Source of the DNA: an uncultured Aquimarina sp.
Lineage (GTDB): Bacteria > Bacteroidota > Bacteroidia > Flavobacteriales > Flavobacteriaceae
Assembly (NCBI GenBank): GCA_947503835.1
Contig: CANNFM010000018.1
Coordinates: forward strand, 1 to 64,000
DNA: 64,000 nucleotides
Reading direction: 5' to 3'
The notes beneath the pieces were generated by a model that saw only the letters and a program-made list of their open reading frames with translations, made no database searches and had not been told where the DNA came from. Each line of letters begins with the position of its first letter. Positions within the stretch are counted from its first letter, which is position 1. Positions 27,784 to 37,200 of the stretch are shown piece after piece. Both the position numbers and the translations under genes were made by a program.

Positions 27784-27797
27784 CCCTGAAAACTGGG
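27784..27797. promoter_or_regulatory. Palindromic operator candidate upstream of the histidine kinase
   Basis: CCCTGAAAACTGGG differs by one base from the site at 19393-19406 and lies 35 bp before the kinase start codon. The second arm is slightly imperfect. A shared operator would suit autoregulation by the NarL-type regulator plus control of the type B adhesin. Confidence 0.45.
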
Positions 27798-27818
27798 GTT
27801 TTATTAGTTTAAGATTCG

Positions 27819-29162
27819 TTATTGATAAATCAGGTATTTTTGTCTTTTTGCTTTATATTTTATTAGACCATCTCGCCATGATTTTTTGATTTGGGTTATA
27901 CTCCAGCCTTCTTGTATTTGCTGTTGTAATTTTTTGGTTCCCGCATGCAGCGTAAATGATTTAGTATTAAAGAATTTTTCCTTGTTATTAGAATTCTTGT
28001 AAGCATAGACCAACCATTCTAGGTGTATTGCGTTTAGATTTGGAGTCTTCTGTAAGTTTTTTCCATAACATACTTCGCCTTGATGTTTTGGGTATTTGGC
28101 TCCAAAATTAGGTTGAGGGATATAGGCGTAATCATATTTATCGATAGTTAGATCAGGAGAGCCAAAGATTTGAAACTGTGTTTCGGTGCCTCTACCTGCA
28201 TTAATCGTTGTTCCTTCAAAAAAACCAAGACTAGGGTATAAATTAATGGATTTATCATTGGGTAAGTTTGGCGAAGGTCGTATAGGTAAACTATATGAAG
28301 TAGTATGCGTATAATTCTTTACCGGTATAATCTTGATTTCGCATGTTAAACCTTCTCCTAACCATTTTTCACCATTAATCATTTGGGCATACTCGCCTAT
28401 GGTCATTCCATGAACTAAAGGAATAGGGTGCATGCCTAAAAAACTCGAATGTTCAGGTTCTAGTGTTGGACCGTCTATGTAATGAGCATTAGGATTAGGG
28501 CGATCAAATATTAACATGGGTATATTGTTCTCTGCGCATGCCTGCATGACATAATGAAGTGTAGAGATATAGGTATAGAATCGTACCCCTACGTCCTGAA
28601 TATCGAAGATGACTATATCAAGGTCTGTTACTGCTTCTTTTGAAGGTTTTTTGTTTTTACCATATAGAGAAATAATAGGAAGTCCGGTTTTAATATCTTT
28701 CCCATCGGCGACTAATTCCCCTGCGTCTGCTTTACCTCTAAAACCATGTTCGGGAGCAAAGACCTTTAGAATATTAACATCTCTGGACAGTAATGAATCT
28801 ACAATATGAGTATACTGCGGAAGGGTTGAAGGTTGTATTTCTCCAACATTTTCTATCAAAGAAGATAGATTCGGGTACTTAAAAATTACTGAAGTCTGGT
28901 TACTTACAATGGCTACTTTTTTGTTTTCCAATAGAGGTAAATAAAGTTCGGTTTGATTGGCTCCTACAATAATGGGTTGGGTAATTTTTGTAGTATTTTT
29001 TACAATATTTGTATCAATTTTAGTGTTTGTAGAGTCTACAGGAGAAGTCTGTGATGATAGTTTTGTTCCACTTCCACAAGAAATAAGAACAGTACAAAAG
29101 AATAAAAATGTATTTTTGAACCAGTCTGTCAAATAGGTAGATGCATTTTTAATAAAAACCAT
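27819..29162 (-). CDS. DUF1343 / NamZ-like exo-N-acetylmuramidase, lipoprotein
   Basis: A 447-residue protein with a hydrophobic N-terminal segment ending in a lipobox (TVLISC, cysteine ~29), a Ser/Thr-rich linker and a full DUF1343 domain from ~65. Recognisable stretches are KKVAIVSNQTSVI, LKVFAPEHGFRGKADAGE, DIVIFDIQDVGVRFYTYISTLHYVM, FDRPNPN...DGPTLEP and PLVHGMTIGEYAQMINGE. The family founder NamZ (Bacillus) is an exo-acting N-acetylmuramidase that releases MurNAc from peptidoglycan chain ends; Bacteroidota homologues are proposed to serve wall recycling. Only 8 bp separate its start codon from the divergent permease gene. Confidence 0.88.
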   Translation of the reverse strand: MVFIKNASTYLTDWFKNTFLFFCTVLISCGSGTKLSSQTSPVDSTNTKIDTNIVKNTTKITQPIIVGANQTELYLPLLENKKVAIVSNQTSVIFKYPNLSSLIENVGEIQPSTLPQYTHIVDSLLSRDVNILKVFAPEHGFRGKADAGELVADGKDIKTGLPIISLYGKNKKPSKEAVTDLDIVIFDIQDVGVRFYTYISTLHYVMQACAENNIPMLIFDRPNPNAHYIDGPTLEPEHSSFLGMHPIPLVHGMTIGEYAQMINGEKWLGEGLTCEIKIIPVKNYTHTTSYSLPIRPSPNLPNDKSINLYPSLGFFEGTTINAGRGTETQFQIFGSPDLTIDKYDYAYIPQPNFGAKYPKHQGEVCYGKNLQKTPNLNAIHLEWLVYAYKNSNNKEKFFNTKSFTLHAGTKKLQQQIQEGWSITQIKKSWRDGLIKYKAKRQKYLIYQ

Positions 29163-29170
29163 AGTTAAGC

Positions 29171-30412
29171 TTGAATTTCGAGTATTTTATTGCCAAACGC
29201 CTTATCAAAGGTAAGGAACATAAAAGTAGCATTTCTGCTCCAATCATAAAAATTGCAATTGCCGCAATTGCGATGGGTATGATTATGATGCTGATTACCG
29301 TAGCTACAGGTGTAGGTTTACAACGTAAAATTCGCGAAAAAGTTGCCGCATTCAATGGTCATGTTGTGATTTCGAGCTTTGATAATAATAACAATCTTGA
29401 GTCTTGGATTCCTATCAAAAGGCAACAGGAATTTTATCCCGAATTTAATAGTGTAGAAGGAGTAACCCATATTCGGGGGGTAGCAACAAAGATTGGAGTA
29501 ATTAGAACAGCCTCTGATTTTGAAGGGATTGTTATGAAGGGTGTAGGTGATGACTATAACTGGGGACATTTTGAAGAATATCTCGTCGATGGTAGAATTC
29601 CTGATTTTTCTGAAGATCTGAACCAGGAGATTCTACTTTCTCAACATGTGGCTAATCGACTGGGATTAAAAGTCGGGGACAAGGCAATTACCTATTTTTT
29701 AAAGAAAAAAGTTACATCTAACTCACGGCCTAATATCAGAGCGTTAGAAATCGTTGGGATTTATAATTCAGGTTTTCAGGAGTTTGACGAAAAGTTTCTT
29801 TTTGCAGATATTAGGCATATTCAGCGTATGAACAAATGGGAAGCCGATGAGGTGGGTAATTTTGAAGTTTTTATCGATGATTTTGATAAAATCGATCAAA
29901 AAGGGCAAGAAATTTATGAAAATATCCCTTCAGTACTCGATAGTCAAACCATTACCTTAAAATATGGAACCATATTCGAGTGGTTAAAACTTTTTGATCT
30001 CAATATCATTGGTATCATAAGTATTATTATTCTAGTGGCAGGAATCAATATGATAACGGCTTTATTGGTTTTAATACTAGAAAGAACACCTATGATAGGA
30101 ATATTAAAAGCTTTGGGATCTAGCGATTGGAGCATCAGAAAAATGTTCCTTTACAATGCGGCATATTTAATTTTAATAGGCTTGTTTTGGGGTAACCTTA
30201 TAGGAATTGGATTACTGTATATACAGGATCATTATGGAGTGGTTAGTCTTAACCCAGAAACCTATTATGTAAATACAGCTCCCGTATATATAGATTTTGG
30301 ATATGTTTTGCTACTTAATCTGGGAACAATGGTGTTATGTTTAATTATGCTTCTTATTCCTTCTTATATAGTAGCTAAGATATCACCCACAAAATCTATT
30401 CGTTTTCAATAA
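29171..30412 (+). CDS. LolE/FtsX-like ABC transporter permease
   Basis: A 413-residue membrane protein with the MacB_PCD/FtsX layout: one N-terminal transmembrane helix (IKIAIAAIAMGMIMMLITVATGVG), a periplasmic domain (~55-270) and three C-terminal helices (~276-300, ~325-350, ~375-398) ending IPSYIVAKISPTKSIRF. This agrees with LolC/LolE-type permeases that extract lipoproteins from the inner membrane. No ATPase gene is adjacent. The start codon is TTG 29171 (LNFEYFIAKRLIKGK); no better in-frame start exists. Its promoter must lie inside the divergent NamZ-like gene. Confidence 0.85.
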   Translation: MNFEYFIAKRLIKGKEHKSSISAPIIKIAIAAIAMGMIMMLITVATGVGLQRKIREKVAAFNGHVVISSFDNNNNLESWIPIKRQQEFYPEFNSVEGVTHIRGVATKIGVIRTASDFEGIVMKGVGDDYNWGHFEEYLVDGRIPDFSEDLNQEILLSQHVANRLGLKVGDKAITYFLKKKVTSNSRPNIRALEIVGIYNSGFQEFDEKFLFADIRHIQRMNKWEADEVGNFEVFIDDFDKIDQKGQEIYENIPSVLDSQTITLKYGTIFEWLKLFDLNIIGIISIIILVAGINMITALLVLILERTPMIGILKALGSSDWSIRKMFLYNAAYLILIGLFWGNLIGIGLLYIQDHYGVVSLNPETYYVNTAPVYIDFGYVLLLNLGTMVLCLIMLLIPSYIVAKISPTKSIRFQ

Positions 30413-30428
30413 ATAGTTGAAATGAAAA

Positions 30429-30450
30429 AGGGAAGAATCTCTTCTTCCCT
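30429..30450 (-). terminator. Terminator of the leftmost adhesin-lipoprotein cassette
   Basis: The arms AGGGAAGAA (30429-30437) and TTCTTCCCT (30442-30450) are perfectly complementary. On the minus strand the stem is followed by CTTTTT, so it ends leftward transcription of cassette 4. It may also end the convergent permease gene. Confidence 0.75.
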
Positions 30451-30465
30451 CAATACTCCCCTTAT

Positions 30466-31161
30466 TTAGTTTGTCGTAAAACTCCAAACTTGTCCTATAG
30501 TGACTCCTTGTTTATCATCTTTTGCTACTACTCTCCAATAATATTGAGTATTTGCTAGTACGTTTACATCAAATGATGATGAGGTACTATTTTCTACAAA
30601 TAGCGCAGGAGGGTTAGTATCGCCAAAATACAGATCATAAGATAACGGATCATTATCTGCATCTGCCGCATCCCAATCTAACGTAATATTAGGCCCGGTT
30701 ACTGTTGCTCTTACCAAAGGAGATACTACTGTGGGTACAAACGGAATGTTGTTTATACCTGCTTCGGGTTCGGTAAAGAACGTTTGTGTTGCAGAATAAA
30801 TGCTCTCTTTACCTTCGGGATCTCTTGCTTTTACTCTCCAGTAATACGGTATTCCTTTTTCTAAAGTAAATGTATGAGTCGTTTGTGAGGTAACTGTAGT
30901 AAACAATATGGTTGTAAAATTTACATCTGTAGCGATTTCGATCACATATCTTAATGCATCTCCATTTATGTCTCTAGAAGCATTCCAATCAAATTGAAGA
31001 TTAAAATTGGTGCACACCAAATTATTAGTTGGAAATACCAAACTTGGTGTTGTTGGTTCTATATTAGGAACTAACGGATTTCCAGATATTGTAAACTCAT
31101 CATCTGCATTACAAGATAGCAGGATCAATGAGCCAAGTAGTATACTATATATTTTTTTCAT
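30466..31161 (-). CDS. Double-FnIII surface lipoprotein, cassette 4
   Basis: A 231-residue lipoprotein (LILLSC lipobox, C17) with two fibronectin-III-like domains. Shared features of the four-member family: PTTPSLVFPTNNLVCTNFNL, then DFxW, VEIATD, TFTLEKGIPYYWRVKARD, TEPEAG, a second domain with AADADNDPLSYDLYFGDTNPP, YYWRVVAKD and GQVWSFTT at the C-terminus. One conserved cysteine lies in domain 1 (CTNF). It sits 67 bp downstream of a giant T9SS protein, with a hairpin (31193-31220) between. The same gene order recurs three more times in the window, so I infer that it is the dedicated partner of the adhesin, perhaps tethering it at the outer membrane. Confidence 0.82.
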   Translation of the reverse strand: MKKIYSILLGSLILLSCNADDEFTISGNPLVPNIEPTTPSLVFPTNNLVCTNFNLQFDWNASRDINGDALRYVIEIATDVNFTTILFTTVTSQTTHTFTLEKGIPYYWRVKARDPEGKESIYSATQTFFTEPEAGINNIPFVPTVVSPLVRATVTGPNITLDWDAADADNDPLSYDLYFGDTNPPALFVENSTSSSFDVNVLANTQYYWRVVAKDDKQGVTIGQVWSFTTN

Positions 31162-31192
31162 TGGTAATATTAGTTTAGTGATAATTTAATAG

Positions 31193-31220
31193 ATCCCCTG
31201 CCTATAAAAGGGCAGGGGAT
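31193..31220 (-). terminator. Intercistronic hairpin, cassette 4
   Basis: The arms ATCCCCTGCC (31193-31202) and GGCAGGGGAT (31211-31220) form a GC-rich stem between the adhesin stop and the lipoprotein start. There is no strong U-run, so partial termination or mRNA processing is more likely than a full stop. Similar stems occur in two other cassettes. Confidence 0.6.
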
Positions 31221-31228
31221 AGATGGAT

Positions 31229-34200
31229 CTATTCTTTAATGATTTTTATAATTTCTGAAGTACTTGTATGAATAGATGCGAAGTAGACTCCGGCTGTTAA
31301 ATTCTCCATAGGTAAGGTAACTTTATTGCCAACTACAGAATATACGCTTGAAGAAACTTTCATTCCGATTGCATTAAAGATATCAATAGCAATAGCATCC
31401 TCTGTTGTACCCGGTAATACTAATGTTACATTATCTCTGGTAGGGTTTGGATATGCTGCAATATTACCTAACGTACCTATAGTAGTAGACAGTTTACCCT
31501 GACAAGTTACGCTAGAATGTACATCTAACACATCACCGTTTTTAACATCTACCAAAAAGCTATTTGTAGTATATTCACCAACAACCTCATTGTTAATGGT
31601 TACCGTATAGGGAGCAGTCCCTGATTCGATTTCTACCAGTACTTGTTTATTGATACTATTATCATTGATAGTAGTTTTACCACTTAATACCGGAGCCTGA
31701 TCGATTGCAAGTTCAAAACACTGCTCACAACTTGAGAATCCATCAACAGTGATACATACGTTATAATCACCAGGTGATACATCTGGAATCACTAGGGTTG
31801 AGCTAAAGGTGTATGTTTGATTATTTATTGTAGCAATATAATTTAGTGTTTCAACCGTATTGATTGTAATGATCCCGTTGTTTTTACCATCACAAGTTTC
31901 GCTTGATGTTTGAATCTGGAAATTATCAGCTGCGATATTAACTAACGGACAAGCTTCTACAACAGTTATCGTCTGCACAACATCTGTTGCGGCATTCCAG
32001 TTACTATCTCCAGCTTGCGAAGCCGTAATGGTTGCTGTTCCTAATCCTATGATTGAAACCGTATTACCAGATACAGTAGCTACTGAAGGATCAGAACTGA
32101 TATAGGTAACTGCTAATCCCGATGAAGCTGTTGCATTTAGATTAAAATCGGCATCATCTTCGGTTACATTAGCTAAAGGAGTAAAAGTAATAGTTTGATC
32201 AGCTTTGTTAACCGTTAATATCTGTGGCACATCTGTAGCAGCTGCATAGGTAGCATTGCCAGCCTGTGATGCGGTAATAGTGGTCGTTCCTGTTCCTATA
32301 ATAGTTACTGTATTTCCAGATATAGTAGCTACGGCGGTATTTGAACTTACAAATGTAACCGGGTTACCAGAAGCACCTCCTGTTGCTGTTAATGCGAAAT
32401 CTGCATCACCAAAAACGCGATCAGCCAATGGACCAAAAGTAATTGCTTGTGGTATTAGATTGGTAATCGTTAAGTTACCAGGTACAAAAGTTAGGTTGTA
32501 ATTACTTCCAACACTTAATGTTCCTTGATTTATAGCATAGTTACCCAATGTTTCTCCTGTTGCCCTTGTTAGACTTCCTGTTATCGCATCAGAGAATTGT
32601 AAAGTACCCGATGTAATTTGATAGGTTAATGCTGGATCGGCAGATCCAATCACTTTTACAAGATCGTCTGCAGTGATCTCGATGGCTCTTTGACCAATCG
32701 TAAGATCATTACCAACATAGGTCATCGTATAATTACTACCAGGAGATAACGTTGCTTGGTTAATAGTATAGTTTCCTACAGTTTCCCCAGTTACACGGGC
32801 TAGACTTCCTGTAAAGGCATCACTAAACTGTAAAGCACCATTGGTAATTTGATAACTTAAGGTTGGATCTGCATCTCCATAGGTTTTTGCTTGTACATCT
32901 GCCGTTACTTCGATAGCACGAGGGGTAATGTCAAGGCTTACAGAACCTGCATTAGTGAAGGTTATGGCGTAAGAAGATTCTCCTCCGTTGCTAGAAGTAA
33001 ATCGAGTAGATAACCCTCTTATTTGATATCTTCCGACATTTTCACCAGAGGATCTAAATGTTCCATAAGTTTCCAAGGTATCATCAAATGCTAATGATCC
33101 TTCAGTTATAATATATGGCCAGGTTAAATCTGGGTCTGCATCTCCATAGGTTTTTGAAATAGGAGCGGCAGGGATTACTCGAATGAATCTAAAATCAATA
33201 TATAAATTACCAGGTACAAAAGTAAGGTTGTAGTTAGCTCCAAGAGATAACGTTCCCTGATTAATGACATAATTTCCTTGTGCTTGCCCAGCTGCTCTAT
33301 CCAAAGTTCCTGTAAAGGCATCACTACCAACTAAATTTCCGTTAGTAATTTGATAGGTGAATGCAGGATCTGCGTCACCATATATTTTGGTTTGAGCATC
33401 GGCAGTAACTTCTACAGCTCTTGTTGTTATTTCAAGGTCATTTGAAACCAATGATATCGCATAATTAGGATTTATTCCTAAAGTACCTTGAGTAATACCG
33501 TAGGTTCCTACGTTTTCTCCTGCTACTCTTTCTAAAATTCCAATAAAAACATCACTACCTGCTAAACTCCCTGAAGTAATTTGGTAGGTAAAGGTAGGAT
33601 CTAAATCACCATAGGTCTTAGATTGTGCATCGGCTGTAATCTCAATAGCTCTTTGACCAATACTTAAATTATTAGGAACAAAGCTTAAGGCATAGTTAGC
33701 ATTAAGCCCAACAGTACCTTGACTAATAGCATAAGGTCCAACAGCTTCACCAGCCGCTCTGGTTAGACTTCCTGTAAATACGTCACTACCCACAAGAGTT
33801 CCTGAGGTAATTTGGTATGTAAGTGCAGGGTCAGTATCGCCATACTGTTTGTTTACAGCATCGGCTGTAATCTCAATAGCTCTTTGACCAATAGTTAAAT
33901 TATTAGGGACAAAGCTTAAGGTATAGTTAGCATTAAGCGCAACAGTACCTTGACCAATAGCATATGGTCCTACAGCTTCTCCGGCAGCTCTTGAAAGACT
34001 TCCGGTAAAATCATCACTACCCACAAGAGTTCCAGAAGTAATTTGATAGGTAAGCGTTGGATCTGCATCTCCGTATTGCTTATTTAAAGCATCAGCTGTA
34101 ATTTCTATAGCTCTTTGACTAATATCCAAAGTATTAGATGTAAAAATCATAGTGTAATTAGCTCCTAATGTTAATGTTCCTTGATTTATCCTGTAGTTTC

Positions 34201-37200
34201 CTACATTTTCTCCCGAAACACGAGTAAGTTCACCACTAAACACATCTCCAACAACTATACTACCCACCGTAATAGTGTACGTTAAGGCTGGGTCTGCATC
34301 TCCATAAGTTTTCATTTTATTATCAGCCGAAACAATAAGAGCTCTTTTACTTATATTCAAGTTATTAGGTATATAGCTCAAGGCATAATTATTATTCAAT
34401 GCTAATGTTCCCTGATTGATTGCATAGTTACCTACATTCTCACCTGCTGTTCTTGTTAAACTTCCAGTAAAGGTATCACTAAACTGTAGCCCACCAGCTG
34501 TAATTTGATAAGTTAGTGCAGGATCAACCCCGCCATATTCTTTATTTTTAGCATCTGCCGTTATTTCTATAGCTCTTTGTGTAATTTCAAAATCGTCAGA
34601 CACAAAAGTAATGGTATAATTTCCTCCCGCGCTTAGGGTTCCTTGTTGTATAACATGGGTTCCTACAGCTTCTCCTGCTACACGGTTTAAAGTACCAGTT
34701 ATTGCATCACCACCAATTAGTGTTCCGGCTGTGATTTGGTACGTTAAGGCTGGATCCGAATCACCATATACTTTGGTTTTTGCTTCGGCAGTAACTGTAA
34801 GGTCTACTTTATTGATCGTTAATGTTTCTGTAGTACTTCCTTGGTAGTTAGGATCGTTAATGGTTGCCACCACAGTATAATCTCCTGCGTCAGTTGGCGC
34901 CACGGTTCCTCCGTCATACGTAATATCTACTGTCAGACCAACTGGGTTAGTGGTTACTGATACTGGTTTTGTGGTACCATCATAGGTTTGTACTAAATCA
35001 TTTATGATAACTGAAGCCGTTGTCTTAGTAATTTCAAAAGTATTGGATACAAATGATAGGTTGTAATTTGCATTCAATGCTAAAGTACCTTGTGTAATAG
35101 GGTATGTTCCCACAGTTTCTCCTGCATTTCTGCCAAGTACACCTGTAAATGTATCACTACCCACCAGATTTCCGTTAGTGATAGTATAGGTAAATATAGG
35201 ATCAGCTGCTCCAAGTTCTTTTGATTGACCGGCATCGGCGGTTACTTCAATTGGTTTGACAGTTATGGATAAATTAGCTCCTACATAATTTAGGTTATAA
35301 TTAGAAGTAAGTGCCAGGGTTCCTTGGTTGATGGCATACGTACCAACATCTTCTCCGGTAGCTCTTGCCAAACTCCCTGTAAATGTATCACTACCCGCCA
35401 AGCTCCCTGAGGTAATTTGATAGGTTAGATTATCCGTATTTCCATAAGCCTTTGAAACGGCATCTGCTGTGATTTCTATAGTTCTTTTAGTAACTGTTAG
35501 ATCCTGTGTTACATCAATCGCAGGGTCATAGAATGCATTTCCTGCCTGGCTAGCGGTAATAGTAGTCGTACCAATACCAACAATAGTAACCGTACTCCCA
35601 GAAATAGTCGCTACTGACGTATTTGAACTGGTATAAGTAACGGGCAAACCGGAAGTGGCCGTCGCTGTTAAATCAAAATTGGTATCTCCGTATATTTTGG
35701 CTGGCAAACTATTAAACGTAATGGTTTGTGGCAACACTCCTGTTACTGTTACCGTTACATCTTTTGTTGTTGCTGTGTAAAATGTATCTTCTGCCGAACT
35801 TGATCGTAATGTTACTGTGCCAGGGATATTACCTGCAGTGAACACATTTCCTAAAATTGTAGAACCTGTTCCTCCATCATCTATAATACTATATGAAATC
35901 GGAATACTAGATATATTGATTGCATTTTGTATGGTTCTACTTTCTCCTATATCAAGAGAAAAATCAAATAAGTTGTGCGCCATTGTTATTTTGGGAGAAA
36001 ATCCGGCATTATAAAATAAAGTTGAAAAATATTCTACTGTTTCCCCATAGTTAGCATCTGCCGCTTGGGTAACTTTAATAATTATCGAACCTGCCACATT
36101 ATTTACATTCAATAAATTTCCGTTGACAGAATATCCTAAAGTATTTCCAATAATCTCAAAAGTATATGCTCCTGTAGAATTTGAAGTTAGGCTTGAAGTC
36201 ATATCGACTGTGGTCACTCCAGAATTAACCTGATAAAAAATAAATCCTGATAAGGTTGCCTGTTGATTATCTATTGTGAGTGTCATTGTTTTAGCAGCAC
36301 TTTGATGTGTTGCTGTTGCTTCTTGAGATGCTTCCATGGTAACGGTACCTGCTGTGCTTCCGATGGTTACCGTTTCATTGTTTGTACCACTCAATGAAAC
36401 ATCAGTACCTCCATTAGCTATAATTCTGTAGTTGATTGCTGCCGAAGAATCCGAAGTTGCATTTAAATCAAAATTAGCATCATTCGCATTTACGGTTACA
36501 TCATCAAAAGTAATCGTTGGTACTTGTAATGATGAAGAGTTTACTACCGAAAATTCGTAACCAACTTGCTGATAACTATTTAAAAAATGTGGAGTTCCTG
36601 AATCCGTATAGGCATAAATTGTAAAATAATAGGTGGTATTTGGTGTTAACCCTGTTATTACCTGATTAGGTGCTGTTGAGTTTCCTACATACACCACTTG
36701 CTCTCCTCCTTTATAATCTGCATCTGGTGTAGGTATAGGACCTCTAAAGCTATAAGGTGTAAAACTATTTGTTGTGTTTAATTTTACAATGTACCCTTTA
36801 GGATTTCCATTAACACTAACAGCCGGAGCCGAAAATGATGCAAGCGTAAAAGCATTTCCTATAAAGTTATTTATAGTAACATTTGAAACAAGATTTGTTG
36901 TTACGCCTGCCGTATAAGTAGAAATAGCATCCGAAGTATTTGAAAAATAATATGTTCCTGCACATTCTTTGTAAGAATAAATTTTAAAGAAATACTGTGT
37001 ATTAGGTAATAAATTATGACCCGTAAAAGCTTGCCCTTCTGGAAATGCTCCAGCTAAAATTACTTGCTCACCAGAGCCACTATAATTTACATCTGCTGTA
37101 GGTAATGTATTTAAAGAACCCGTTATATCAGTAAAAGAATTCTCTGTATTTATTTTTACTACTTGCCCTTCTACATCAACTGGTACATTTGAGATAATAG

